Shown here: one piece after another, positions 29,366 through 38,225 of the stretch
How positions within the stretch are numbered: position 1 is the stretch's first letter
Layout: every line of letters begins with the position of its first letter
NCBI GenBank assembly: GCA_951802115.1
Contig: CATOPL010000017.1
Coordinates: forward strand, 1-64,000
Direction of reading: 5' to 3'
From: an uncultured Lachnospiraceae bacterium
GTDB taxonomy: Bacteria; Bacillota; Clostridia; Lachnospirales; Lachnospiraceae
Length of the DNA stretch: 64,000 nucleotides
Translations under genes and position numbers: made by a program
The notes under the pieces: generated by a model
What the model was told of the DNA's origin: nothing
Databases searched by the model: none
Seen by the model: only the letters and a program-made list of their open reading frames with translations

Positions 29366-29543
29366 CCCCGCTGCAAGCAACGGGGCATCAAGCTTGCAAC
29401 GCTGCAGAGCAGCGGGGTATGTGACCCTCGCGGCATTCGCCAAATGCCCATGCAAGCACGGCACTTGGCTCATTGCTCGCGGGAATCAAATCTTATCAGA
29501 TATTCCTTTCAGACACGTTCCGGACGCCTGGAAGGAATATCTG
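29366..29543. repeat. Palindromic repeat P3 after the catabolic cluster
   Basis: Two palindromes in series. The first pairs CCCCGCTGC (29366-29374) with GCAGCGGGG (29409-29417), with an inner CTGCAAGC/GCTTGCA stem. The second pairs CAGATATTCCTTTCAG (29497-29512) with CTGGAAGGAATATCTG (29528-29543), 15 of 16 positions. GGAAGGAATATCTG is exactly shared with P2 inside the ATPase operon. Confidence 0.7.
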
Positions 29544-29673
29544 TATCTAAAAAAGTCTTTTCACCGTCATCTCTTTCACAAGAGCTCCTCTTGATAAATC
29601 AACAGCACTATGATAGGATAACATACAGTCGAATTTTTATCATGATTACACAGACATGTACTTCCGGAAGCTC

Positions 29674-29701
29674 AAAGAGTCTGCTCCTGCGGCTCTTTTT
29701 T
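29674..29701 (+). terminator. Terminator or attenuator before the IclR gene
   Basis: AAAGAG (29674-29679) and CTCTTT (29693-29698) form a stem followed by a T-run through 29701. It could end the catabolic operon transcript, or act as an attenuator for iclR, since I see no strong promoter between it and the gene. Confidence 0.65.
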
Positions 29702-29778
29702 ACCGCCTGCGGACAAACTGATCCGGCGTACACTCCGCAAGACTCCGGAAATATATACAGGAAAAGGGAGGAACACTT

Positions 29779-30537
29779 TTGAAGATCAACCGAACCGTAC
29801 AGCGCACTGTACAGATACTTTCCTATACTGCTGCCCATCCGGAAGGTGTTTCACTGGATGAACTGTGCGAACAGTTTTCCCTTCCAAAGACCAGCGCCTA
29901 CGATATCCTTGTTACTCTTGTGCAGGAAGGTATGCTGTCTGTGAAACCCGGCCCGAAACAACTTTATCAAATCGGTATTTTTGCCTACCGGGTCGGCATG
30001 TCCTATCCCGACGCCAGCGACACACTGAAGCTGATTGGCGCAGAGCTCTCTGATCTGGCCAGAGAATCAGACCGGACGGCGTTTTTTGGAAAACTCTCCG
30101 GAAAAGAAGTTTTATATATTCTGAAAGAAGTCCCGGAAAATCCTATCATCACTACTGCAACCGTCGGCAGTACGGCTCCTTTGTACTGTACTTCACTTGG
30201 CAAGATTCTGCTCGCTTTTTTACCGGCCGAGCAAGCGGATGCTCTTATTGCCGATCTTGATATACAGCCACGCACTCAGTATACACTGAAGAGTTTAAAT
30301 GAGCTGACCCAGAACCTGCAGCTGATCCGTTCGCGCGGCTATGCTCTTGACTTTCGCGAATACGAAGAACATATGGTCTGTGCCAGCGCTCCCGTCTATC
30401 AGCGAAACGGCAGTCTCGAAGGCGCCGTCAGCATCTCCGGTTTCTACCGCCCGGAAGACGACTATGAAAAAGCGGGACAGATGATCCGCCAAAAAGCCGC
30501 TGAGATCTCCAGGCTGCTGGGATATCAGGGGAAATGA
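29779..30537 (+). CDS. IclR-family transcriptional regulator
   Basis: A 252-residue IclR protein. N-terminal winged helix (residues about 5-65: VQRTVQILSYTAAHPEGVSL, EQFSLPKTSAYDILVTLV) and C-terminal effector domain (about 80-250) with the family segment ATVGSTAPLYCTSLGKILLA. The start is TTG at 29779, placed by GGGAGG 7 bases upstream. It follows the GntR-regulated cluster, so the same pathway may be under two regulators. Confidence 0.92.
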   Translation: MKINRTVQRTVQILSYTAAHPEGVSLDELCEQFSLPKTSAYDILVTLVQEGMLSVKPGPKQLYQIGIFAYRVGMSYPDASDTLKLIGAELSDLARESDRTAFFGKLSGKEVLYILKEVPENPIITTATVGSTAPLYCTSLGKILLAFLPAEQADALIADLDIQPRTQYTLKSLNELTQNLQLIRSRGYALDFREYEEHMVCASAPVYQRNGSLEGAVSISGFYRPEDDYEKAGQMIRQKAAEISRLLGYQGK

Positions 30538-30585
30538 CCGTCCGTTTCATCAGCACCGGTACAGACTGGCAGTCAACAGCGTTTC

Positions 30586-31005
30586 CTATCTTGCAGCCTC
30601 CTGCAGTGCAAGCATCATCTTTTCATATAATTCCGGAAGCGCCTTTTTAATGTTCACCGGACGCCCGTCCTCTCTCAGATAGCAATGACTGGACAGGCCG
30701 GCTGCGCGCACCTCCTGCGTTTTTTCATCTTTCATCACATATGAAATCTCGTATTTTACGCCTTTAAAAGAGCGCAGCGACACTTCAATACACACCCTGT
30801 CGCCAAAATGCGTCATGGATTTGTATTCACACTGTACGCTCAGTACCGGACTCATAATCCCGGCTTCCTCCACACATTTATATGGAAACCCCATCTCATC
30901 CATATATGCAATCCTTGCTTCTTCCATCCAGCGTATATAATTGGAATGATGAATAATTCCCATCTGATCGGTCTCATAATATTGTGCCTGGTGTATATAT
31001 TTCAT
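30586..31005 (-). CDS. Acyl-CoA thioesterase (YbgC/FadM hotdog fold)
   Basis: A 139-residue hotdog-fold thioesterase. The signature YYETDQMGIIHHSNYIRWMEEARIAY, with Asp and His at the active site, is that of 4-hydroxybenzoyl-CoA thioesterase/YbgC-like enzymes. Natural substrate unknown. It is convergent with iclR and probably transcribed alone. Confidence 0.9.
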   Translation of the reverse strand: MKYIHQAQYYETDQMGIIHHSNYIRWMEEARIAYMDEMGFPYKCVEEAGIMSPVLSVQCEYKSMTHFGDRVCIEVSLRSFKGVKYEISYVMKDEKTQEVRAAGLSSHCYLREDGRPVNIKKALPELYEKMMLALQEAAR

Positions 31006-31124
31006 TTTGTTCTTTCTCCTTCTTGCTAAATATGCAGATAAAATCTCTTCCGCACCTGTTCTCGCGTCTGCCTTCGCCGCAGTTTACAGGAAACCAGTTC
31101 CAAAAGGACACCACGTTTCCCGGC

Positions 31125-31796
31125 TCACAGACAATAAGGCAGTATTTCAAGCGGCGAGTCCAGCCAGTCAAAACCATTTTTTTGGATGTCCGCCCGGGAG
31201 GCGCTGTTTTTTATGTACCAGCCAGCCTGCAACGCCCGCATTCCCGCCCCGCGGGCAGCTTCCAGTTCAGAATTCCCGCCGTCTCCGGTATAGACACATT
31301 CCTCCGCCTTTACCTGCAGTCCTTCCAGGCATCTCTGAAAAATCTTCGCATCAGGTTTTTGAATATTCAGTTCACAGGAAAGATTCACCTCATCAAAATA
31401 AGGGAAAAGCCGGCTTTCCCGGATCACCTCCGCCTCTTCGGAATAACAGTTGCTGATCAGCGCAATCCGAAGATGGTTCTTCTTCAGAGTATCCAGCATG
31501 GGGATAATCTGCGGATGAAGATGAGCAAAGCATTCCCGCTTTGCCGCTTTTCGTTTTGCCACAAGCTTTTGAAGAAGTTCTTCTGAATAACATGCATTCT
31601 CTTTTAGAACCTTTTCCAGCGCTTCTTCCATTGTAAGCAGTCCCATTGTGCGGTCAGGCTCGGTACTTTCCCAAAGCTGGTCAAATATATCCCCTTCGAT
31701 TCCTGCATCTTCCGCCATCTGCATACCAAAATAAACCGGACTCCGATATTGAGTAATCAGCGTCTCATACATATCAAAAATCACCGCTTTTATCAT
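31125..31796 (-). CDS. HAD-superfamily hydrolase
   Basis: A 223-residue HAD protein with nucleophile loop VIFDMYETLI, Thr/Ser motif LISNCYSEEAE, conserved Lys in NIQKPDAKIFQ and acidic motif YTGDGGNSE. The second residue after the nucleophile is Tyr (DMY) rather than the Asp general acid of typical phosphatases, as in the 2-haloacid dehalogenase-like subgroup, so phosphatase activity is not assured. Start taken at ATG 31796 behind AAAGGGG. Confidence 0.88.
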   Translation of the reverse strand: MIKAVIFDMYETLITQYRSPVYFGMQMAEDAGIEGDIFDQLWESTEPDRTMGLLTMEEALEKVLKENACYSEELLQKLVAKRKAAKRECFAHLHPQIIPMLDTLKKNHLRIALISNCYSEEAEVIRESRLFPYFDEVNLSCELNIQKPDAKIFQRCLEGLQVKAEECVYTGDGGNSELEAARGAGMRALQAGWYIKNSASRADIQKNGFDWLDSPLEILPYCL

Positions 31797-31898
31797 TTTG
31801 TAAGTCCCCTTTCTGTGCGGTTCCATCCGCCTTTTATGAATTTTTCTGCAAAACTCTTCCTTTGCTTTCGTTCTCTGACCGTCTCAAGACCGTCTCTG

Positions 31899-32552
31899 TC
31901 ATTCAGAAGCCAGCACTGTAAGCAACGAAGAATATCTTTCGGTATTATTTTTGATATCTTCCTCTGTAACGCCGTAGTAACTATACAGTCTGCGGCTGAT
32001 TCGTCTGAACTCCCTCATCGTCTTTTTATTCCCGCTGTAGGAAACCCCAAAGATATCCCATTTAAAATCAATCCCGATCTCCATCTCCTTGTCATTTCTC
32101 ACAATTTTGTAAATATGAAAATCCATTGGCAACAGCTCATCCGGTACCTGTGCGGCCAGCTCGCTTCGGCGCTGAATCTGTTCGAACATCTCTCTGAGCG
32201 ATTCTTCATTATATTCCACGGGTTTTTCGATTACACTCAGAGAGCCTAAAAGTTCCGGTCTGTTCTTTATGATCAGGCTTTCCTTCAAACAGTTTTTCTG
32301 ATCTCTGTACGACTGGCTTGTTCTCGAAATCTCAACCGCACCGAATTCTCTCCTCATAAACGCAACAACCGCTCTGAGCGTATGCGCATTGGCCCGGACA
32401 CGACGCGCAATCATTTTCCGCCTCAGCTTAAAAATCCCGTTTCTGATGCGCATGTTTACAGACCTCTTCTCTGTCCTGTCTGCAATAAAAATACTCGTCG
32501 GTCCGTCCGCTCCGCCGATGATACTGACATTTGTTTTGCGCTTTTTCTTCAT
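31899..32552 (-). CDS. Unknown protein with N-terminal IIGGADGPTSIF motif
   Basis: A 217-residue protein I do not recognise as a whole. Its first 25 residues contain VSIIGGADGPTSIFIA, which resembles a conserved loop of the beta subunits of Na+-translocating decarboxylases, yet no membrane segments follow. The next part is very basic (RRKMIARRVRANAHTLR), and the C-terminal 150 residues are a soluble alpha/beta region. It has its own promoter at 32598-32626. Function unknown. Confidence 0.75.
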   Translation of the reverse strand: MKKKRKTNVSIIGGADGPTSIFIADRTEKRSVNMRIRNGIFKLRRKMIARRVRANAHTLRAVVAFMRREFGAVEISRTSQSYRDQKNCLKESLIIKNRPELLGSLSVIEKPVEYNEESLREMFEQIQRRSELAAQVPDELLPMDFHIYKIVRNDKEMEIGIDFKWDIFGVSYSGNKKTMREFRRISRRLYSYYGVTEEDIKNNTERYSSLLTVLASE

Positions 32553-32597
32553 CTGACTGCAATCCTCTCCGTTTCTGTTGTCCTTATTGATTTCTCA

Positions 32598-32626
32598 ATT
32601 ATAGCACAACAAAGGGGCTGCCGCAA
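32598..32626 (-). promoter_or_regulatory. Promoter of the GGADGPT-motif gene
   Basis: Minus strand TTGCGG (32621-32626) and TATAAT (32598-32603), 17 bases apart, 46 bases before the start codon. The -35 box lies inside the 3' arm of the trehalose hydrolase terminator. Confidence 0.65.
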
Positions 32627-32661
32627 AATATGATTGTATCCGTTTATTTTGCAGCAACCCC
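32614..32661 (-). terminator. Terminator of the trehalose operon
   Basis: GGGG..TGC..GCAAAATA (32614-32630) pairs with TATTTTGC..GCA..CCCC (32645-32660). On the minus strand it follows the treC stop by about 40 bases and ends in CTTTGTTG, a weak T-rich tail. Confidence 0.65.
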
Positions 32662-32699
32662 CTGACTTTCAAAGCAGTCGTTGAATGGAATTTTTATTT

Positions 32700-34415
32700 T
32701 TATATCTTTCCAAATACCGTAAATTCATACGGCTTCATGGTATACATTTCTTCTTCCAATGCCGTTTCCTGACCTTCATCACCCGAAGCTTCATTGAAAG
32801 TATTGTCTTTGCAGGACAGGAAGAATGCACCTGTCGAGTCATAATTTCTCAGCAGCAGCGAATAATCATTCCATGCTGCAGGTATTTTGATCTGCTGCTT
32901 TTTGCCGCCCAGATTACAGAGCACCACGATCTGCTGTTCCCCCAGTTCTCTTTGATACGCCAGTACCAGATCGCTTCCTGTCTCCAGAAAAGTGATTGTT
33001 CCCTTTGCAATCATTGGGTATTTTTTTCTCATGGCGATCAGTTTTTTATAAAAAGCAAGAATGGAATCCTGATCTTTCTGCTGCGCTTCCACTGTGATCT
33101 CTTTTCGGAATTTTGCAGACATGGGAAGCCACGGTTCCGCCTCGGAAAATCCGCCGTATGTTTCTTTGTTCCACTGCATAGGAGTCCGGCTGTTATCCCG
33201 GGACCTGGCCGCTAAAATCTCAAGAGCTTCTTCCTTGCTCTTTCCCTTTTCCAGCAAAATCTGATAATAATTCAGACTTTCCACATCCCGGTACTGCCCG
33301 ATGGAAGGGTAATGGGCATTCAGCATTCCGATCTCTTCTCCCTGGTAGATATACGGCGTCCCGCGCATGAAATGAATCATACCTGCCAGCATTTTCGCCG
33401 ACTCTTTCCAGTAAATGTCTTCATCGCCCATTCTGCTTACAATCCGGGGCTGGTCGTGATTGCACCAGAACAGCGCGTTCCAGCCGTCATCTTTTTGCAT
33501 TCCCATCTGCCATTTGACAAAAAGTTCTTTTAATCTTTTATAATCCGGAGGCATCAGCGCCCATTTATCTCCGTCTTTGTAATCCACTTTCAGATGATGG
33601 AAGTTAAAACACATGGAGAGTTCTTTTTCCTTCGGCGAAGAATACCGGATACAGTGTTCCAGTGACGTGGAAGACATTTCTCCTACGGTTACAAAATCCT
33701 CGATCCCGGCGTCTCTGACCAGCTCTTTCAGATATTCGTGAATATGGGGACCGTCGCTGTAGAATCTCCGTCCGTCTCCTTCAAAATCATCTTCCATCTG
33801 CTCCGGCTTGGAGATCAGATTAATCACGTCAAACCGGAATCCCTGAATCCCTTTTCCTTTCCAGAAGCGAAGAATTTCTTTTAACTCTTCCCGGACTTGC
33901 GGATAGTCCCAGTTCAGATCCGCCTGCGTTACATCGTATAACCGCAGATACCATTTTTTCAGACAGGGCACATATTCCCATGCAGAACCGCCGAATTTCG
34001 ACTGCCAGTTGGTGGGCGCATGATCCGGCGTGCCCTCTTTGAAAATATAATACTTTTGATACCGTTCGTCTCCTGCCAGAGCCTTCTGAAACCATTCATG
34101 CTGCGTGGATGTATGATTAAATACCATATCCAGCATAATTCCCATGCCCCGTTTTCTGCTTTGACAAATGAGTTCCTCCAGATCGGCCATTGTCCCAAAA
34201 AGAGGATTAATTTTCCGATAATCCGCCACATCATATCCATTATCTCTCTGAGGTGAGAGAAAAAACGGAGTCAACCACAGATAATCTACGCCTAATTCGT
34301 GAAGATAATCTAATTTTTCGATCACCCCGGGGATATCTCCAAAGCCATCCCCGTCCGAATCCCGAAAAGATTTCGGGTAAATCTGATAAACTACTTTATC
34401 GCTGAAATCTGCCAT
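32700..34415 (-). CDS. treC: Trehalose-6-phosphate hydrolase / GH13 alpha-glucosidase
   Basis: A 571-residue GH13 enzyme. Catalytic Asp nucleophile in GFRFDVINLIS, Glu acid/base in TVGEMSST and the third Asp in CNHDQPRIVSRMG; the N-terminal KVVYQIYPKSFRDSDGDGFGD is the oligo-1,6-glucosidase/TreC group. It follows a PTS permease of trehalose type, so the likely reaction is trehalose-6-phosphate to glucose plus glucose-6-phosphate. Other alpha-glucoside phosphates cannot be ruled out from sequence. Confidence 0.9.
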   Translation of the reverse strand: MADFSDKVVYQIYPKSFRDSDGDGFGDIPGVIEKLDYLHELGVDYLWLTPFFLSPQRDNGYDVADYRKINPLFGTMADLEELICQSRKRGMGIMLDMVFNHTSTQHEWFQKALAGDERYQKYYIFKEGTPDHAPTNWQSKFGGSAWEYVPCLKKWYLRLYDVTQADLNWDYPQVREELKEILRFWKGKGIQGFRFDVINLISKPEQMEDDFEGDGRRFYSDGPHIHEYLKELVRDAGIEDFVTVGEMSSTSLEHCIRYSSPKEKELSMCFNFHHLKVDYKDGDKWALMPPDYKRLKELFVKWQMGMQKDDGWNALFWCNHDQPRIVSRMGDEDIYWKESAKMLAGMIHFMRGTPYIYQGEEIGMLNAHYPSIGQYRDVESLNYYQILLEKGKSKEEALEILAARSRDNSRTPMQWNKETYGGFSEAEPWLPMSAKFRKEITVEAQQKDQDSILAFYKKLIAMRKKYPMIAKGTITFLETGSDLVLAYQRELGEQQIVVLCNLGGKKQQIKIPAAWNDYSLLLRNYDSTGAFFLSCKDNTFNEASGDEGQETALEEEMYTMKPYEFTVFGKI

Positions 34416-34526
34416 TTTCTGTCTCCCTGTTCTGCTTTTTTGGAATCTGCCTTACTGCCCACACCAGTATTTCATTGCTGAAATTCCGGTTAGATCAGCA
34501 GCGCAGCATCATGCCGCGCACATTTT

Positions 34527-36509
34527 TCATACCCAGTCCGCCACTGCGGTCTCTTTTTCTTTGACTTTGCTTCCGGTATAAAACTGAAGATCCTGCGCGT
34601 TTCCTTCTTCCGTAATGATACATACCGTCACATCCGGATGACCGGCCGCTTTGATCTTTTTCCTGTCAAATTTGATCAGCGGCGTTCCTGTACGGACTTT
34701 CTGACCTTCCCGCACCAGATACTCAAAGCCGTCCCCGTTCATATCCACGGTGTCAATTCCGATATGCAACAGGATTTCCATCCCGTTTTCCAGCATCAAT
34801 CCGCACGCATGCCTGGAATCCGGCATCATTACCGTGATCCTGCCATCCGCCGGTGCGTACAGCGTCTCGATTTCCGGCACAATCGCCATCCCTCTTCCCA
34901 TAATCCCTTCTGAGAAAACGCCGTCGCCCACTTCCGCCAGCGGAATTGCCCTGCCGGACAAAAACGCAGTCAGCGTTCCAGACGTTTTTTTCTCAGCTTC
35001 TTTGTTCTGTATAGCAGAAGTCTCAAAGCCTGTCGCCGTATTGATTTCTGTATTGGCATCGCTTTTTGTCATCACTTTTTCCCCGTCTGCCGGATTGGCC
35101 TGCAGACGCTTCTTTCCGACGGCAGTGGTCAATAAGAAGGGAACTGCAAGCGCAATGACCATACAGACTGCAAAGGAAGCCATAAACTGCGGCTGAATGG
35201 ACAGAATTCCGGGGATCCCTCCGACTCCGATGGCATTTGCCGTCGTTCCGGTGGCTACGCAGGCTACCGCCGCAATGCCGGAACCAATCATTCCGCAGAC
35301 AAACGGAAAGCCTCTCTTTAAATTCACACCGAAAATAGCCGGTTCTGTCACACCAAGGTAACAGGAAATACATGCCGGAATATTGACTTCCTGCGCTTCG
35401 GGATCTTTTCTCTGCAGCCAGATCATTCCCAGTACTGCCGAACCCTGAGCAATATTCGATAATGCAATCATCGGCCAAAGCATCGTTCCGCCATAGTCCG
35501 CGATCAGCTGTAAATCGATGGCATTGGACATATGGTGAAGTCCTGTAATAACCAACGGCGCATAGACCACGCCGAACAAAGCGCAAAAGATCACTTTAAA
35601 AGTCCCGGTGATTCCGGCAAACACCAGCGCGGATACCGCCGCCCCGACTTTCCAGCCGACAGGTCCCAGTATAAAGTGCGCAGCCATGACGGACAACAAC
35701 AGACTGCAAAACGGAACAACGATCATGGAGAGCACCTGAGGCGTAATTCTGCGGAAAAATTTTTCCAGATACACCAACGTAAAAGCCGCCAGCACCGCAG
35801 GAATCACCTGTCCCTGATAACCGATCATATTGACCTGGAAACCGCCGAAATTCCACTTGGGAATGTCCGCTGCCGCCGTTCCTGCAACCGCATACGCATT
35901 CAGAAGCTGTCCGGATACCAGCGTCAGACCAAGGACAATGCCCAGCATCTGCGTGGTTCCCATCTTCTTTGTCACAGACCAGCAGATTCCAACCGGGAGC
36001 ATGTGAAATACCGCCTCTCCGATCAGCCACAGAAAGCTGTCGATCCCTGCCCAGAACTGGCTGATATCGCATAAGGTTTTGGTTCCGTTTTCAAACAGAT
36101 ACAGACTGTCGATGCAGTTTCGAAATCCGAGGATCAGACCGCCTGTAATGATCGCCGGAATAAGCGGTGCAAAAATCTCTGCCAGCGCAGTGATCACCCG
36201 CTGTAGCACATTCTGATTTTTCTTTGCCGCCTGTTTTACCGCGTCCTTTGATACCCCTTCGATCCCCGCCTCTTTTACAAAGTCATTGTAAAAATCAGCT
36301 ACCGCATTGCCGATAATCACCTGAAACTGTCCCGACTGTGTGAAGCTTCCCTTTACCACCTTCATCGCTTCAATCCCCTGTATGTCTGCTTTACCCGGTT
36401 CCACCAGAGCAAACCGCATCCTTGTCATACAATGCGAAACTGCTGCGATGTTCGCATTTCCGCCGACCAGATGCAACAACTGTCTTGCGTCTTCTGCATA
36501 TTTTCCCAT
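34527..36509 (-). CDS. treP: PTS trehalose transporter subunit IIBCA
   Basis: A 660-residue fused PTS permease. Domain IIB (about 1-85) has the phospho-Cys27 in SHCMTRMRF; domain IIC (about 110-450) has 9-10 membrane segments with TEPAIFGVNLKRGFPF; after a Lys/Thr linker a glucose-type IIA domain (about 510-650) has the active His in LLHIGIDTV. Imports and phosphorylates trehalose (or a similar disaccharide). First gene of the operon with treC. The TreR-type repressor that usually accompanies it is not in this window. Confidence 0.92.
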   Translation of the reverse strand: MGKYAEDARQLLHLVGGNANIAAVSHCMTRMRFALVEPGKADIQGIEAMKVVKGSFTQSGQFQVIIGNAVADFYNDFVKEAGIEGVSKDAVKQAAKKNQNVLQRVITALAEIFAPLIPAIITGGLILGFRNCIDSLYLFENGTKTLCDISQFWAGIDSFLWLIGEAVFHMLPVGICWSVTKKMGTTQMLGIVLGLTLVSGQLLNAYAVAGTAAADIPKWNFGGFQVNMIGYQGQVIPAVLAAFTLVYLEKFFRRITPQVLSMIVVPFCSLLLSVMAAHFILGPVGWKVGAAVSALVFAGITGTFKVIFCALFGVVYAPLVITGLHHMSNAIDLQLIADYGGTMLWPMIALSNIAQGSAVLGMIWLQRKDPEAQEVNIPACISCYLGVTEPAIFGVNLKRGFPFVCGMIGSGIAAVACVATGTTANAIGVGGIPGILSIQPQFMASFAVCMVIALAVPFLLTTAVGKKRLQANPADGEKVMTKSDANTEINTATGFETSAIQNKEAEKKTSGTLTAFLSGRAIPLAEVGDGVFSEGIMGRGMAIVPEIETLYAPADGRITVMMPDSRHACGLMLENGMEILLHIGIDTVDMNGDGFEYLVREGQKVRTGTPLIKFDRKKIKAAGHPDVTVCIITEEGNAQDLQFYTGSKVKEKETAVADWV

Positions 36510-36539
36510 CCTTTTGTCCCTCCGTCTGTTTTGAGAAAA

Positions 36540-36620
36540 CTTGTTTAAACATGTTTCTTTTTATGTTATACCATACTTGTTTGAACATGTCAATATATTT
36601 TTAAAATTTGTTTAAACAGG
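36540..36620 (-). promoter_or_regulatory. Trehalose operon promoter with three operators
   Basis: Minus-strand TTGACA (36588-36593) and TATAAC (36565-36570), spacing 17. Three near-identical palindromic sites: CTTGTTTAAACATG (36540-36553), CTTGTTTGAACATG (36576-36589, in the spacer and -35) and TTTGTTTAAACAGG (36607-36620). Their centres are 36 and 31 bases apart, close to three helical turns, which suits cooperative binding of one repressor encoded elsewhere. Confidence 0.8.
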
Positions 36621-36792
36621 TAGTCTAATTTTTACAGAGAATATGTTCTTGCATGATCTGTCCTCTTAGAATTTTTCCTCATTTTCAGACGGCAGATCCG
36701 GATTTCATAGCATCACCTCTTCCAAACCTCACATTCCCCGCCGGTTTGTCTGTGTTCATTGATTTTCTCTGATTTCCTGTAGAAATTTCTCT

Positions 36793-36832
36793 TTGTAAAA
36801 GTCGCTTCACCATGATAAGATGTGTGTATAAT
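36793..36832 (+). promoter_or_regulatory. Promoter of the ferredoxin-nitroreductase gene
   Basis: TTGTAA (36793-36798) and TAAGAT (36816-36821) with 17-base spacing; a second -10-like TATAAT lies at 36827-36832. The gene starts about 40 bases downstream. Confidence 0.6.
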
Positions 36833-36869
36833 GAAAGCGATCGCGGCACTATAATTAGGAGGCTCAATT

Positions 36870-37661
36870 ATGATTCAAATTGATGTAGAAAAATGTACTG
36901 GCTGTAAGGCGTGCGAGCTTGACTGCCCCGGCAGAGCCATTCAGGTCATCGAGGGCAAGGCTCGGTCTGTGAAAAAATGTATTCTCTGCGGACACTGTGT
37001 CGCCATATGCCCGCAAAGCGCGGTATCGATACCTGAATATGATATGGAAGACGTCGAAGAATACAACCCGCAGACCTTCCATCTCGATCCGGCACAGTAT
37101 CTGCACGCCGTAAAATTCCGCAGAAGTATCCGGAATTTCACAGACGAACCCATCGCCAGAGACAAAATAGAACGAATTTTAAACGCCGGACGCTATACCG
37201 CGACCGCCAAAAACGACCAGGACTGCCGTTTTATCTTTGTACAGGATCATCTGGAACAATTCCGAAACCTTGTATGGCAGGAAATGCCTCAGGTTCTTGA
37301 AAGCCTGCAGCACACAGATCGTTCCTGGCACTATCTGTTCTCCCGTTTTTATGAAAGATACCAGAAAGATCCCGGTAATGATACTCTGTTGTTCAACTGC
37401 ACTTCCTTCCTCGTAATTGCCGCAGACAATCCGCTCGATGGAGCGCTGGCGGCCTCCAACATTGAAAACATGGCTGTCGCCGAAGGCGCCGGAGCCCTGT
37501 ACAGCGGCTATATGATGCGCATGATCAGTGAAAGTCCGGTTCTCAGAGAATGGCTTCAGCTTGAAAACAAGCAGCTGGCATGTTGTATGCTGCTTGGATA
37601 TCCCCGGAAAATGTATCGAAGAACCGCACCGCGAAGAAAAGCAGATATTATATGGAAATGA
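36870..37661 (+). CDS. Nitroreductase with N-terminal 2x[4Fe-4S] ferredoxin domain
   Basis: A 263-residue fusion. The N-terminal 65 residues hold two 4Fe-4S motifs, CTGCKACELDCPG and CILCGHCVAICPQ; the remainder is an FMN-binding nitroreductase domain starting FRRSIRNFTDEPI and ending with LLGYPRKMYRRTAPRRKA. Ferredoxin clusters could pass electrons to the flavin, so the physiological reaction is a reduction of unknown target. Monocistronic between its own promoter and terminator. Confidence 0.93.
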   Translation: MIQIDVEKCTGCKACELDCPGRAIQVIEGKARSVKKCILCGHCVAICPQSAVSIPEYDMEDVEEYNPQTFHLDPAQYLHAVKFRRSIRNFTDEPIARDKIERILNAGRYTATAKNDQDCRFIFVQDHLEQFRNLVWQEMPQVLESLQHTDRSWHYLFSRFYERYQKDPGNDTLLFNCTSFLVIAADNPLDGALAASNIENMAVAEGAGALYSGYMMRMISESPVLREWLQLENKQLACCMLLGYPRKMYRRTAPRRKADIIWK

Positions 37662-37811
37662 CCGGACATCGCCGGACAGATTCTATGATCCCTGATTTCA
37701 TGATTTTGCAGAGCAGGCAACGCTGATGCCGGCTTGTAGCGCAGGAAAGGTATGCCAGCATGCAAAAAACGGCTGGAACTGCAGATATCCGATTATTCCA
37801 GAAGATTGCAA

Positions 37812-37847
37812 AAAACTCCCAGAAGATATTATTCCTCTGGGAGTTTT
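37812..37847. terminator. Bidirectional terminator
   Basis: AAAACTCCCAGA (37812-37823) and TCTGGGAGTTTT (37836-37847), a perfect 12-bp stem with a 12-base loop, A-rich on one side and T-rich on the other. It ends the nitroreductase transcript on the plus strand and the truncated gene on the minus strand. Confidence 0.85.
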
Positions 37848-37865
37848 CTGGTTTCCTGCCTTTGC

Positions 37866-38168
37866 TCAGCAAAGTTCATCCTTTTTTCCAAGAATTGCTT
37901 CAGCCGCCGCACACGCCGGACAATCGCAGTATTTCACACCTGCCGCTTTCAACTCTTTTCCGTGAGCTTCCACCTTTTTTGCCGTCTCCGCGCCGAACAC
38001 CTGCGCCCCGGCTTCTGAACCTGCAAAAGCGATCAGCCCGTCTACCATTACAATGTCCTGTTCCAGTTCCGCAATCAGAGCTTTCGTCTGCTTCGCTTCC
38101 TGCTCTGTCCCAAGAGCGTTCAGCCAGCTTTCTGCCTCCGCTTTCGCGACGCCAAAAGAGCCCGCCTT
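37866..38168 (-). pseudogene. 5'-truncated small protein with C-terminal CDCPACAAAE motif
   Basis: An open frame of 100 codons from the in-frame stop at 38169-38171 to 37866, but the first ATG is only at 38048, leaving 60 residues. The 40 codons before it (SFGVAKAEAESWLNALGT and onward) still read as the body of a known small Firmicute family of about 115 residues that ends in KYCDCPACAAAEAIL, sometimes labelled Hsp90-like. The usual N-terminus is replaced by a terminator hairpin. I read it as a gene whose start was lost by deletion. Confidence 0.65.
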
Positions 38169-38191
38169 TTACAAAAGGTCGAACTCTCTTT
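38154..38191 (-). terminator. Terminator of the uxaB-uxaA operon
   Basis: On the minus strand AAAGAG ... CCTTTT/AAAAGG ... CTCTTTT gives a nested stem 35 bases after the uxaA stop with a short T-run. It lies where the 5' end of the truncated gene should be. Confidence 0.6.
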
Positions 38192-38225
38192 ATTATAAGT
38201 TTTTACAGACACGCTATTGAAGTTT

